In this document: in pieces, positions 36,317-45,405 of the stretch
How positions within the stretch are numbered: the stretch's first letter is position 1
Layout: each line of letters opens with the position of its first letter
Source: Rhizobium sp. Root1220
Lineage (GTDB): Bacteria > Pseudomonadota > Alphaproteobacteria > Rhizobiales > Rhizobiaceae
Assembly: GCF_001426265.1 (NCBI RefSeq)
Contig: NZ_LMDG01000012.1
Coordinates: forward strand, 492,769-556,768
Direction of reading: 5' to 3'
Length of the DNA stretch: 64,000 nt
Made by a program: the position numbers and the translations under genes
The notes under the pieces: generated by a model
Databases searched by the model: none
Seen by the model: only the letters and a program-made list of their open reading frames with translations
What the model was told of the DNA's origin: nothing

Positions 36317-36358
36317 TTGAAATGGATTTAACCCCCCTCATAGGCAAATCCATTTCAA
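36317..36358 (-). promoter_or_regulatory. Perfect 13-bp inverted repeat in the acpXL leader
   Basis: TTGAAATGGATTT and AAATCCATTTCAA are exact complements with a 16-nt spacer. The repeat ends 11 nt before the start codon and touches the SD. As RNA it forms a hairpin with a G-rich loop (ATGAGGGGGG); as DNA it could be a protein site. Confidence 0.65.
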
Positions 36359-36460
36359 AAGCCAATGCTTTCGTCCGCCTCGGTACGCAATTTGCAAGTT
36401 CAGTGTTGCTTAAACAGCAATGGGCGCCCGAGGCCGGGGCATCAATGGCGCCCGAACGAC

Positions 36461-37441
36461 CTAGAGAAGCACGAGGAAAAGCAGGAACGCTACGAGTGCA
36501 AGCGCTGAACAGCTGGCATGAAAGACGGAAACGCCGCCTTCGATATCGTCCAACGTAGCGGTCTCGCGACCGCCGTTGTTGATCATCGGCTCCATGACGA
36601 CGAGACCGGAATAGACGCGCGGTCCCGCCAACTGGACGTCGAGAGCGCCTGCCATTGCCGCTTCCGGGCGTCCCGAATTCGGCGAACGGTGCAGCCCTCC
36701 GTCGCGCACAGCAACGAGCACCGCCTGGCGACAGGCAACCCAGCCGCGACGAAGCCATGCCCCAATGGCGATCAAGAGAATCGAAAGCCGCGCAGCCGGC
36801 CAATTGGCGAAATCATCAAGACGTGCCGAGGCCCAGCCGAAATCCACATAGGCTTCGGATTTGTGACCGATCATCGAATCCGCGGTATTCAACATCTTGT
36901 AGGCAAACAGTCCGGGCAGGCCGAAAACGGCGTACCAGAGCGCCGGCGCGACCACGCCATCGGAAAAGTTTTCGGCGAGGCTTTCGATCGCCGCGCGGCA
37001 AACCGCAGGCTCGTCGAGCGTTTCCGGATCGCGTCCAACGATTCTTGAAACCGCCGCACGCCCACCGGCCAGTCCGCCCGTCTTCAATCCGGCAGCCACG
37101 GCCTCCACGTGATCGGCAAGGCTCTTCTGTGCCATGAAAATTGCGACACAGATGACCTCCAGCAGAATTCCCGCGAGGCCGAACAGTGCAAAGAACCAAT
37201 GCAGCAGAAGTCCCGCCAAGACGCTCAGGACAAGAAGGCCGACGATGGTCCACACCCCGTTTCGCCGACGCTCCTGATTTGTCCGATCACTTCGATTGAA
37301 CAGTGTGTCGGCGCGTGAAATTGCCTTTCCGAAGAGTTCGACAGGATGCGGCCAGCGCCTCCACAGAGCATCCGGATCCCCAACAATCCTATCCAGCAGC
37401 AGTGCCAGCACGAGAACAAGGAGATTTTGGTCGATGGTCAT
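36461..37441 (-). CDS. cobD: Adenosylcobinamide-phosphate synthase CobD (CbiB)
   Basis: The 326-residue membrane protein attaches the aminopropanol phosphate arm to adenosylcobyric acid. It has several hydrophobic helices, the start [38 protein letters not shown] and [16 protein letters not shown], all family hallmarks. The ATG overlaps the cobC stop (4 nt). Last gene of cobA-cobB-cobC-cobD. Confidence 0.94.
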   Translation of the reverse strand: MTIDQNLLVLVLALLLDRIVGDPDALWRRWPHPVELFGKAISRADTLFNRSDRTNQERRRNGVWTIVGLLVLSVLAGLLLHWFFALFGLAGILLEVICVAIFMAQKSLADHVEAVAAGLKTGGLAGGRAAVSRIVGRDPETLDEPAVCRAAIESLAENFSDGVVAPALWYAVFGLPGLFAYKMLNTADSMIGHKSEAYVDFGWASARLDDFANWPAARLSILLIAIGAWLRRGWVACRQAVLVAVRDGGLHRSPNSGRPEAAMAGALDVQLAGPRVYSGLVVMEPMINNGGRETATLDDIEGGVSVFHASCSALALVAFLLFLVLL

Positions 37442-38439
37442 GGCTCATAGCTCTTGAGGGCGGCAGCAAGCCTGCTTTGGCTCATTGGATCCGATGGCAG
37501 GCCGAAGCGCAGCCAGTTCGGCGCGTAGTCGAACTTGCGGACGAGAATATGGTGCCGGCACAAGTGTTCATGAAGCGCAGCCGCTTCATTGTGATCGACA
37601 AGTGAGAAAAGATCCGTTCCACCGACGACCCGAAGACCGCTTTCGTCGAGAACGCTTCGCAGTCCATTGCTTCGTTCGGCGATCTGGAGCTGGATCGCTA
37701 CAGTGTCCTGCCGAAGGAGCGCATCGGCGATCGCAAGCGCCGGACCCGATACAGCCCAGGGGCCAAGCCAATTCTCGAAACGATCCAGAATGGGATGAGC
37801 AGCGACGACGAAGCCGAGACGCAACCCGGCAAGGCCGAAAAACTTTCCGAAAGAACGGAAGACGATGAGGTTCGGCAGTCGGGAAGCATGTGGAGCGGCG
37901 CTCATCCAAGGACGCGTATCGCCGAAAGCCTCGTCCACGACGACCAGACCGCCCGTCTGACCCATGCGCTCGCAGAGCGCAGCGAGCTCATCAGGCGCAT
38001 GAGTACGGCCATCTGGGTTGTTCGGGTTGACGATGACGGCCAGCCGGTGACTAGCGCCTATTTCTCCAATACCTCCGACCCTGTCGACACGGTATCCGGC
38101 TAGCCGGAACGCACGTTCGTACTCGCCGTAGGTCGGCGTCAGAACGGCGACACGCGAGCCCTCATCGAGCAACCGAGGCAGCAGTTGAATGACCGATTGC
38201 GTACCGGGGACCGGCAGCGGCAGGCTATCGCCACTTCGATAGTACGCCTGCGCTGCAGACCGCGCAGCGTCGATGAGATACCGGTCAGGCAGCCGGTGCC
38301 AGGCGCGTGCAGGAATTTCCGGCAGCGGTGCCGGGATGGGATTGATCCCTGTCGAAAGGTCAAGCCAATCCTCCGGCCTTCCTCCGTAGACCGCGGCGGC
38401 CGCGGTTACGCCGCCTCCGTGAACGATCGGAGCATTCAT
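37438..38439 (-). CDS. cobC: Threonine-phosphate decarboxylase CobC
   Basis: The 333-residue class I/II PLP aminotransferase-fold enzyme makes the aminopropanol phosphate used by CobD. Visible are VNPNNPDGR, VVDEAFGD and the PLP lysine in FRSFGKFFGLAGLRLGF. It overlaps both neighbours by 4 nt, so the block is translationally coupled. Confidence 0.92.
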   Translation of the reverse strand: MNAPIVHGGGVTAAAAVYGGRPEDWLDLSTGINPIPAPLPEIPARAWHRLPDRYLIDAARSAAQAYYRSGDSLPLPVPGTQSVIQLLPRLLDEGSRVAVLTPTYGEYERAFRLAGYRVDRVGGIGEIGASHRLAVIVNPNNPDGRTHAPDELAALCERMGQTGGLVVVDEAFGDTRPWMSAAPHASRLPNLIVFRSFGKFFGLAGLRLGFVVAAHPILDRFENWLGPWAVSGPALAIADALLRQDTVAIQLQIAERSNGLRSVLDESGLRVVGGTDLFSLVDHNEAAALHEHLCRHHILVRKFDYAPNWLRFGLPSDPMSQSRLAAALKSYEP

Positions 38440-39743
38440 TCAGCGGCCTCGGCAATGTCGATCAGATGCATGTAGGACCCTGCGACCTGCTGGCGTTGCA
38501 GGCCGGCGCTCCCCAGGTCGTTGCCGAGGGCATCGGTCACCTGGAAGAGCCGGTCCGCATTCCCTTCCGAAACGGCTGCGGAGTAGTGGAATTCATGCGC
38601 CGTCATCGGTTGGGCGAAAAAGGAACCGTTCAGCGGCGCCAGCCGCCGATAGCCGAGATGACGCTTGCGATCCTCGTAGCTCGTGACAACGGGCAGCAGG
38701 CCAAGCATGGCGTGACGCTCGCCGCCTGCATCCACCAGCCCCTCGCCGAGAACCATGTAGCCGCCGCATTCGCCATAGATCCGCACGTCATTGTTGGCGG
38801 CTTCAGTCATTCCTGCCCTGAAATTGCTCGCCGCCGCAATCCGACCCGCGTGAAGCTCCGGGTAGCCTCCCGGCAGATAGATTGCATCGGCAATCGCTTC
38901 CGGTCGTTCATCGGCCAGGGGCGAAAAAAAGGAGATGTTGGCTCCGCGCCTGCGCCAACCGAGAAGCATATGCTCGTACGAGAACGCAAACGCGATATCG
39001 CGTGCCACCGCGATCTGGCTCCCGATCGGTGGCAGCCGCGCAATGTTGGCCGTGGACGGACGATTGAGCCCCTGGCGAGCGATCCGCAGAAGGAACTCGA
39101 AATTGCATTCCTCCGACACAGCCTCGGCCGCATGTTCTATGAAGCTCTCCAGCGTCTGGTGCTCGCCGGCCTGAACCAGGCCGAGATGCCGCTCCGGAAG
39201 CGCAATCTCCTTGTCACGGCGGACGACGGCAACGATCGGCATGCGGATCGCATCGAGTGCCTGCCGCAACATCATCTCGTGCCGCTCGCCGCCGACCTTG
39301 TTGAGAATCACCCCGGCGATCCGCACGTCGGCGCGAAAACCCGCAAAGCCCGTCACCAGCGCCGCGACCGATTGCGACATGTGCGAGGCGTCGACCACAA
39401 GCACCACCGACAAGCCAAGCATGGCGGCAAGGTCGGCTGCGGTACCGCGCCCATCGGTGGCCCCGTCAAACAGGCCCATCATCGCCTCGATGACGAGAAT
39501 GCGGTCTCCCGTCCGATGCAAGGTCGCATTGGCTGCGATCAGCTCAGGGCGCATCGCCCAGGGGTCGAAATTGAGACAGGCAACGCCGCTTGCCGCCGCG
39601 TGGAAGGCGGGATCGATGAAGTCCGGTCCTGCCTTGCCGGGCGCAATCGCCACACCCCGTTTGCGCAGCGCCCGCAACAGGCCAAGTGTCACAGTCGTCT
39701 TGCCCGATCCGGAGGACGGGGCTGCAATCAGCAAACCGCTCAT
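38436..39743 (-). CDS. cobB: Hydrogenobyrinate / cobyrinate a,c-diamide synthase CobB
   Basis: The 435-residue ATP-dependent amidotransferase has a P-loop start APSSGSGKTTVTLGLL (residues 8-23), EAMMGLFDG, and a glutaminase domain with nucleophile Cys in IYGECGGYMVLGEG. It amidates the a and c carboxylates using glutamine. With aerobic cobN present, the substrate is hydrogenobyrinic acid. It overlaps cobA and cobC by 4 nt each. Confidence 0.93.
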   Translation of the reverse strand: MSGLLIAAPSSGSGKTTVTLGLLRALRKRGVAIAPGKAGPDFIDPAFHAAASGVACLNFDPWAMRPELIAANATLHRTGDRILVIEAMMGLFDGATDGRGTAADLAAMLGLSVVLVVDASHMSQSVAALVTGFAGFRADVRIAGVILNKVGGERHEMMLRQALDAIRMPIVAVVRRDKEIALPERHLGLVQAGEHQTLESFIEHAAEAVSEECNFEFLLRIARQGLNRPSTANIARLPPIGSQIAVARDIAFAFSYEHMLLGWRRRGANISFFSPLADERPEAIADAIYLPGGYPELHAGRIAAASNFRAGMTEAANNDVRIYGECGGYMVLGEGLVDAGGERHAMLGLLPVVTSYEDRKRHLGYRRLAPLNGSFFAQPMTAHEFHYSAAVSEGNADRLFQVTDALGNDLGSAGLQRQQVAGSYMHLIDIAEAAE

Positions 39744-40582
39744 GCCGTCTCCTTGCTGTTCGAATCTCGAAATGGATCCGGCTGCAGCCGGCGTCCGGCC
39801 AGCGCGCCCAGCCAGTCGAGAGACGCCCGCAGCCGCACGACCTCACCGACGACCACGATCGCGGGCGGCTCCAGCCCCGACGCCTCGACTGCGGATGGCG
39901 CCTCTCCCAGCGTTGTTTCCAACACCTGCTGGCTCATCGTGGTGGCGTTGCAGACGAAGGCAACCGGCTCGGTGGGAGACCGTCCGGCTGCAATGAGGTT
40001 GGCGCTGATCTGGGCGATATGCTTCATCGCCATGTACATGACGATGACCGGCGAGCCTCTGCCGATCGCTTCCCAATTGACCGCATCCGGCACGATGCCC
40101 GAGGAATCATGCCCGGTAAGAAAGGTCACCGCGTGATTGATATCGCGGTGGGTGACCGGAATACCGGCATAGGCAAGACCGCCGATGCCGGCGGTAATGC
40201 CAGGCACGATGCGGAAGGGAACATTGTGCTCCACCAGCATCAAGGCCTCCTCACCGCCGCGCCCGAATACGAAAGGGTCGCCGCCCTTGAGGCGCAGGAC
40301 ACGTTTGCCGGACCTGGCAAGCTCCACCAGACGCAGCGAAATATCGCGCTGCTTCGCCGAAGGCTTTCCACCGCGCTTCCCCGCATATTCGAACAGGGCG
40401 TCGGTCCGGGCAAGCTTGAGGCATTCAGCATCCACCAGCGCGTCATGCACGATTACATCCGCCTCCAACAGCCCCTTCACCGCGAGAAGTGTGAGCAGGC
40501 CGGGTTCGCCCGGGCCCGCGCCAACGAGCCAGACGCTGCCCGGCTCGAGAGTCGGCAGATGTGAGAGCGCAGCTTCGATCAT
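39740..40582 (-). CDS. cobA: Uroporphyrinogen-III C-methyltransferase CobA
   Basis: The 280-residue SAM-dependent enzyme methylates uroporphyrinogen III at C2 and C7, the branch point to corrin. SAM/tetrapyrrole motifs: LVGAGPGEPGLLT (residues 19-31), LKGGDPFVFGRGGEE and RIVPGITAG. No CysG-type dehydrogenase domain is attached. It starts the four-gene block; the 177-nt gap before it should hold the promoter, and no riboswitch motif was seen there. Confidence 0.94.
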   Translation of the reverse strand: MIEAALSHLPTLEPGSVWLVGAGPGEPGLLTLLAVKGLLEADVIVHDALVDAECLKLARTDALFEYAGKRGGKPSAKQRDISLRLVELARSGKRVLRLKGGDPFVFGRGGEEALMLVEHNVPFRIVPGITAGIGGLAYAGIPVTHRDINHAVTFLTGHDSSGIVPDAVNWEAIGRGSPVIVMYMAMKHIAQISANLIAAGRSPTEPVAFVCNATTMSQQVLETTLGEAPSAVEASGLEPPAIVVVGEVVRLRASLDWLGALAGRRLQPDPFRDSNSKETA

Positions 40583-40759
40583 GGGGATGATCTATGCCCC
40601 AGTGAAAGCAAGGTCAACGCTGCTCGTTGTGAACAGATCCAAGCATGTCGAAATCGACCAGCAGCGATCCCGCAGCGATCGGATTCAAACGGCGAAGGCA
40701 CGCCGGCAAGAGCCTGATTATGTTCCGGAAAGCAGCCCGGCGTGGTGGAGCCAGATTCG

Positions 40760-41710
40760 CTAGATGCCCAGCAGCGTGTCACGGATCAGGTCAATGACCT
40801 TTTCCGATTCGATACCGGTGCAAACCACCTGGCTTGGGAGACCATCCCAATCGCCAGGCGGAAAACGACGGCCATCCGGCTTTACGATTGTCTGGCCATC
40901 GGCGATGCCGCCGCAGACAACGCGGACCGAACCCCTGACCGTCGTGAAAAGCTGCGGCGCGACGACATAGACGCAGGCGCAACTGTCGTGAACCATCATG
41001 CCGTCGTCGACGGCGTGCTTGTAGAAATCGATGTAGTCCTGAGACAAATCGTTGAGCAGCTTCACAGCTCTGTCGCCCCTCGCCGCAACATCGGCGAGGT
41101 AACCGCGGCTCATGGTCGTGATCGCCGTAACGTCGAGACCGACGACCACAACTTTCCACGGCGCGGTCATCACGATATCGGCAGCCTCGGGATCGCCGTG
41201 GATGTTGGCCTCCGCCACCGGCGAAACATTCCCCGGCACATAGAAGTTGCCGCCCATGATGACGACATCCTTCACGAGACCGGCGATTTCAGGCGCTTCC
41301 CTCAGGGCGCGCGCGAGGTTGGTCATACGCCCAACGGCAACAAGCGTCACCTCGCCCGGATTGGCCTTAACGGTTTCGATGATAAACCGATGGGCCGGTC
41401 GCGGGTCGAGCGGCAGATCGACGGTCTCGGGCACCTCGATATCACCAAGGCCGTTTTCCCCGTGCACAAAGGTCGGCCAGGCGCCCTCCTTGCGTAATGG
41501 GTCGATCGTCACGTTCGCGCCCTTGGCGACAGGCGCCTCGATATCCCATTCCCGCTTGAGGAACAGCGCGTTGCGGGTTGTGGTGTCAACCGATGCATTT
41601 CCGAACACAGTCGTGATGCCGATCAGATCGATCTCCGGATGGCGGTGCAGGAAGAGCAGCGCCATCGCATCGTCAACGCCCGGGTCCGTGTCGTAAATGA
41701 CCTTGTACAT
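40760..41710 (-). CDS. Inosine-uridine preferring nucleoside hydrolase
   Basis: The 316-residue Ca2+ enzyme has the diagnostic DTDPGVDDAMALLFL (residues 7-21), VGRMTNLARAL, VIMGGNFYVPGNVSPVAEAN and the late catalytic region VHDSCAC. It cleaves nucleosides to base and ribose for salvage. The ATG at 41710 gives the family N-terminus. It sits between cobE and cobA on the same strand, which may be chance or may reflect handling of the nucleoside (alpha-ribazole) part of cobalamin. Confidence 0.9.
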   Translation of the reverse strand: MYKVIYDTDPGVDDAMALLFLHRHPEIDLIGITTVFGNASVDTTTRNALFLKREWDIEAPVAKGANVTIDPLRKEGAWPTFVHGENGLGDIEVPETVDLPLDPRPAHRFIIETVKANPGEVTLVAVGRMTNLARALREAPEIAGLVKDVVIMGGNFYVPGNVSPVAEANIHGDPEAADIVMTAPWKVVVVGLDVTAITTMSRGYLADVAARGDRAVKLLNDLSQDYIDFYKHAVDDGMMVHDSCACVYVVAPQLFTTVRGSVRVVCGGIADGQTIVKPDGRRFPPGDWDGLPSQVVCTGIESEKVIDLIRDTLLGI

Positions 41711-41784
41711 GCGTGTTCCTCGTTTTGTTATTGCCGCAAGGCAGCCGGACGGCGCGGCGAAATCGGCGGCCACCATAGCGCCGG

Positions 41785-42204
41785 TTATTGTTTCTGCAAC
41801 AGGATGCGCGCGATCGCCGCAGTGGCGTGCGCAGATTTGATCTTCGGCAGGATAAGTTCCGCCGCCGGTCCGCTTGCCGCCAGCGCAGCCGATTCGGCGA
41901 CACCGTGGCACCCGATCCGCGCAAATACAATTTTTGACGGAGTCTTGATGCGTGGCGTCTCACGTTCAAGCGTCTGGGCATCGAAGAAAATGCTTGGAAC
42001 GCCGAAATACGCCGCCACGGCGCAAATAGCAGGCTCGCTATTGCGGGCATTGATCGAAGCGAGGCCGGCAAGCTGCCGCGGGTCGATGCGCGCCATCGCC
42101 AACGCCGTCAGCGCAAGCTCGTGCAGCTCTGAAACGGATGTCCCGCGTTCGCAGCCAAGCCCAATCACGCAACAGCGCACAGTGTCGAATTCAACCTTGG
42201 TCAT
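41785..42204 (-). CDS. cobE: Cobalamin biosynthesis protein CobE (CbiG C-terminal-like)
   Basis: The 139-residue protein has the CbiG_C/CobE fold: CVIGLGCERGTS near the N-terminus, ALAMARIDPRQLAGLASINARNSEP in the middle. CobE is needed for aerobic corrin synthesis, with a role that is still unclear. The start is taken as ATG 42204; a TTG at 42237 is the alternative. It stands 74 nt ahead of the nucleoside hydrolase gene. Confidence 0.88.
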   Translation of the reverse strand: MTKVEFDTVRCCVIGLGCERGTSVSELHELALTALAMARIDPRQLAGLASINARNSEPAICAVAAYFGVPSIFFDAQTLERETPRIKTPSKIVFARIGCHGVAESAALAASGPAAELILPKIKSAHATAAIARILLQKQ

Positions 42205-42301
42205 AGCGATGCGAAAGCCTGCTCCTGTGTCTCGCAAGCCATTGCAGCACCGGCTAGTAAATGCAACATGCGGCGGTCACGCCGCATAGCAGAGTTCCAC
42301 C

Positions 42302-43087
42302 TTGTCCGATCTTGCTCCCCACTTGCTATCCCTCCTCGCCGCCTCTGCCTTTCTTGCCGGTTTTGTCGATTCCATCGCGGGCGGTGGCGGCTTGATAACG
42401 GTGCCAGCCATGCTGATCGCGGGTATCCCCCCGTTGCAAACGCTCGGCACCAACAAGGTCCAGTCGGTATTCGGAGCCGCTTCGGCAACAATCGCCTATG
42501 CCCGGAAGGGCCATGTCGATCTCAGGAGCCAGCTGCCAATGGCAGGGATGGCGATCATCGGCGGCGCACTCGGTGCAGCGCTGGCGACAATCGTCCCGGG
42601 CGATGTCCTGCGCGCCATCATGCCGGCTCTACTGGTGGTAATCGCCCTCTATTTCGCCTTCAAGCCGAACCTTGGCGACGTCGACAAGCACCGTCGTCTC
42701 ACCCCGCTCGTCTTCGGTCTGACGCTGGTTCCGGCCATCGGGTTCTATGACGGCGTCTTCGGTCCGGGCACCGGATCATTCTTCATGCTATCCTTCGTGT
42801 CGCTTGCCGGCTTCGGCATGTTGAAGGCCACGGCGCATACCAAGCTTCTGAACTTTGGCTCTAATGTCGGCGCGCTCATCGTCTTCGTTTCTTTCGGTGC
42901 GATCCTGTGGAAGATCGGCCTGATGATGGGCGTCTGCCAGTTTCTTGGGGCTCAACTGGGCTCGAGGCTTGCGATGCGCACTGGAGCGCGCTTGATCAAG
43001 CCGCTGCTCGTCATCGTCTGCGTCGCCTTCACGATCAAGCTTCTCTCCGACCCTGCCAATCCGATTCGCGTGTGGCTGGAGATCTGA
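42302..43087 (+). CDS. TSUP (TauE/SafE-family) membrane permease
   Basis: The 261-residue protein has about eight hydrophobic helices and the duplicated family motif (FVDSIAGGGGLITVPAML; GFYDGVFGPGTGSFFMLSF). TTG is the only plausible start. The TSUP family exports or imports sulfite, sulfonates or organic acids. It is transcribed divergently from cobE with about 100 nt between them. Confidence 0.88.
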   Translation: MSDLAPHLLSLLAASAFLAGFVDSIAGGGGLITVPAMLIAGIPPLQTLGTNKVQSVFGAASATIAYARKGHVDLRSQLPMAGMAIIGGALGAALATIVPGDVLRAIMPALLVVIALYFAFKPNLGDVDKHRRLTPLVFGLTLVPAIGFYDGVFGPGTGSFFMLSFVSLAGFGMLKATAHTKLLNFGSNVGALIVFVSFGAILWKIGLMMGVCQFLGAQLGSRLAMRTGARLIKPLLVIVCVAFTIKLLSDPANPIRVWLEI

Positions 43088-43184
43088 GGGTGTCCGATTA
43101 CCTCTCGCGTAATTGATGGGCGGCAAGCTCTCGCCGATGATCGCGATGCCTGGACGAACCGGGCGATCAAGAGGAGACGTTTGA

Positions 43185-43547
43185 ATGACCGACGCAACCA
43201 CCAACGCCGAACGCTATATCGCCACCTGGAACGAACGGGATGCCGAACGCCGTCTTGCGCTGATCGCAGCAAGCTGGACCGAGACGGCGACTTATGTCGA
43301 TCCGCTGATGCGCGACGAAGGTCACGAGCAGATCAACTCGCTGGTCGAGGCCGTGCAGTCCCGCTTTCCGGGTTTCCGTTTTAATCTTATCGGCGTCGCC
43401 GACGGCTACGACGACAACCTGCGTTTTTCGTGGGGCCTTGGACCGGACAGCGGAGACGCAATTATCAAGGGCACGGACTTCGCCCTGCTTGATGGCGGGC
43501 GCCTGAAAGCCGTACACGGTTTCCTCGACCTCGTTCCGGACGCTTGA
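43185..43547 (+). CDS. NTF2-like (SnoaL-type) protein
   Basis: The 120-residue cone-shaped fold begins ERYIATWNERDAERRLALIA and contains WTETATYVDPLMRDEGHEQI. This form is frequent in small uncharacterised isomerase-like or ligand-binding proteins. It overlaps or abuts the start of the XRE regulator gene and is likely controlled with it. Confidence 0.82.
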   Translation: MTDATTNAERYIATWNERDAERRLALIAASWTETATYVDPLMRDEGHEQINSLVEAVQSRFPGFRFNLIGVADGYDDNLRFSWGLGPDSGDAIIKGTDFALLDGGRLKAVHGFLDLVPDA

Positions 43548-43549
43548 CG

Positions 43550-44347
43550 ATGATGACGACAGCCCGCTCCCTCGGTGACCATCTCCGCGACTGGCGCAAA
43601 CTTCGCCGCATGAGCCAGCTCGATCTCGCGCTCGAGGCCGAGATCTCGCAGAGACACCTGAGTTTCATAGAGAGCGGGCGCTCGGCGCCGAGCCGCGACA
43701 TGCTGCTTCTTCTGACAGAACGGCTCGGCGTACCTCTTCGCGGCCGCAATCCCATGCTGCTTGCGGCGGGCTATGCGCCACTCTTTTCCGAACGCTCGCT
43801 CGACGATCCGGCCCTCAAGTCTGCAAGACAGGCCGTCGACATCGTGCTGAAGGCACACGAACCCTTTCCGGCTCTCGCCATCGACAGGCACTGGACGCTG
43901 GTTGCCGCCAACGCTGCGATTGCACTGCTGTTGCGCGGTGTCGCGGATCGAAGCCTGCTTGACGGCCCCGTCAACGTTCTGCGTCTTAGCCTGCACCCGC
44001 AGGGGCTGGCGCCCGATATCGTCAATCTCGGCGAATGGCGCGCCCATCTTCTGGAGAGGGTTCGCCAGCAGATCGACATGACCGCCGATCCGATCCTTGG
44101 CGGCTTATTGAAGGAATTGCAGGCCCTGTCGCCAACGGACGGCGACTCCTGCGACATCGGCCATGACTATGCTGGGATCGCCGTACCCCTGAAGCTGCGC
44201 ACCAGCGCCGGGATCTTGTCCCTGATCTCGACCACCACCGTTTTCGGTACGCCTGTCGATGTAACGCTGTCAGAACTGGCTATCGAATCCTTCTTTCCGG
44301 CGGACGAGCAGACGGCCCTCACGCTTCGAAAGCTGGAGAACGTCTAG
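43550..44347 (+). CDS. XRE-family regulator with MmyB-like ligand-binding domain
   Basis: The 265-residue protein has an HTH at residues 8-62 (LGDHLRDWRKLRRMSQLDLA, SQRHLSFIESGRSAPSRDML). A C-terminal MmyB-type PAS-like domain (from about 95: AIDRHWTLVAANAAIALLLR) binds fatty-acid-like ligands in relatives. The ATG at 43550 follows the NTF2-like stop by 2 nt; a TTG at 43544 would overlap by 4. The two genes may be a regulator-target pair. Confidence 0.88.
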   Translation: MMTTARSLGDHLRDWRKLRRMSQLDLALEAEISQRHLSFIESGRSAPSRDMLLLLTERLGVPLRGRNPMLLAAGYAPLFSERSLDDPALKSARQAVDIVLKAHEPFPALAIDRHWTLVAANAAIALLLRGVADRSLLDGPVNVLRLSLHPQGLAPDIVNLGEWRAHLLERVRQQIDMTADPILGGLLKELQALSPTDGDSCDIGHDYAGIAVPLKLRTSAGILSLISTTTVFGTPVDVTLSELAIESFFPADEQTALTLRKLENV

Positions 44348-44769
44348 AACAGCGCGATCAGCAGCGCACCGCTGGCGATCAGCACAACGCCCAGCCAGTT
44401 TATCATGTTGAGCTTTTCACCGAGAAAGATGACGCCGAAGACGGCAACGAGAACGATCGAAAGCTTGTCGATCGGCGCGACGCGAGCGGCGTCGCCCAGC
44501 TTCAGCGCCCGAAAATACGCCAGCCACGATGCGCCGGTCGCGGCGCCCGAAAGCGCGAGGAACAGCCACGTCCGACCGGAGATGCTGGAGAAGGGCTGCC
44601 ATTGGCCGGTCGCAGTGACGATGCCGGTTATGACGGCGATGATGACAACCGTGCGGATCAGCGTCGCCAGATCGGAATTGACCCCCGCCACGCCCACCTT
44701 GGCGAAAATCGCTGTCAGCGCCGCGAATGCGGCCGACAGCAGTGCCCAGAAAAACCAGCCTTGTGTCAT
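44344..44769 (-). CDS. EamA-type small transporter at the end of the cob operon
   Basis: The 141-residue protein has five hydrophobic helices and ends in the EamA half-repeat signature (VAPIDKLSIVLVAVFGVIFLGEKL, then WLGVVLIASGALLIALF). Single-repeat EamA proteins work as dimers. Its ATG shares a base with the cobO stop (TGATG), so translation is coupled to B12 synthesis; substrate unknown. It converges on the XRE gene with a 4-nt overlap. Confidence 0.88.
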   Translation of the reverse strand: MTQGWFFWALLSAAFAALTAIFAKVGVAGVNSDLATLIRTVVIIAVITGIVTATGQWQPFSSISGRTWLFLALSGAATGASWLAYFRALKLGDAARVAPIDKLSIVLVAVFGVIFLGEKLNMINWLGVVLIASGALLIALF

Positions 44770-45401
44770 CAGAACTCCACGCCGGGCTGCCCCTTGATGC
44801 CGGAGCGGAACGGATGCTTGATCAGCTCCATCTCGGTGACGAGATCGGCGATCTCGATCAGTTCGTCCTTGGCGTTCCGGCCGGTCAGCACGACGTGAGT
44901 CATATACGGCTTCTCGCTCTTCAGGAACTCAACCACCTCGTTGATATCAAGGTAGTCGTAGCGCAACGCGATATTGATTTCGTCGAGCAGCACCATCGAA
45001 TTGCGCTCGTCGCGGATGAGTTCCTTCGCCTTCTCCCACGCTGAACCTGCCGCCGCCACGTCGCGGGCGCGGTCCTGTGTCTCCCAGGTGAAGCCCTCGC
45101 CCATCGTGTGGAACTGGCAAATCTCGGAAAAGTGCTTCTCGATCAGGTCGCGCTCACCCGTCCACATCGCACCCTTGATGAACTGAACGACAGCGCTGGG
45201 CTTGCCATGCGCGATATGTCGAAAGATCATCCCGAACGCCGAGGACGACTTGCCCTTGCCCTTGCCGGTATGAACGATGACCAGACCTTTCTCGCCGGTC
45301 TTCGTCGCCATGATCTTGTCGCGCGCAGCCTTCTTCTTCGCCATCTTGTCGGCGTGGCGGGCATCGTCGTGGCCGGTGGTTTCCGTCGTCTCTTCAGTCA
45401 T
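44769..45401 (-). CDS. cobO: Cob(I)yrinic acid a,c-diamide adenosyltransferase CobO
   Basis: The 210-residue CobA/CobO/BtuR-type enzyme puts the 5'-deoxyadenosyl group on cobalt. P-loop HTGKGKGKSSSAFGMI lies around residues 42-57, then QFIKGAMWTGE and the Walker B-like VLLDEINIAL. The ATG at 45401 is chosen for GGGGA 9 nt upstream. The start is 4 nt after the cobN stop. Confidence 0.94.
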   Translation of the reverse strand: MTEETTETTGHDDARHADKMAKKKAARDKIMATKTGEKGLVIVHTGKGKGKSSSAFGMIFRHIAHGKPSAVVQFIKGAMWTGERDLIEKHFSEICQFHTMGEGFTWETQDRARDVAAAGSAWEKAKELIRDERNSMVLLDEINIALRYDYLDINEVVEFLKSEKPYMTHVVLTGRNAKDELIEIADLVTEMELIKHPFRSGIKGQPGVEF

Positions 45402-45405
45402 GTCT

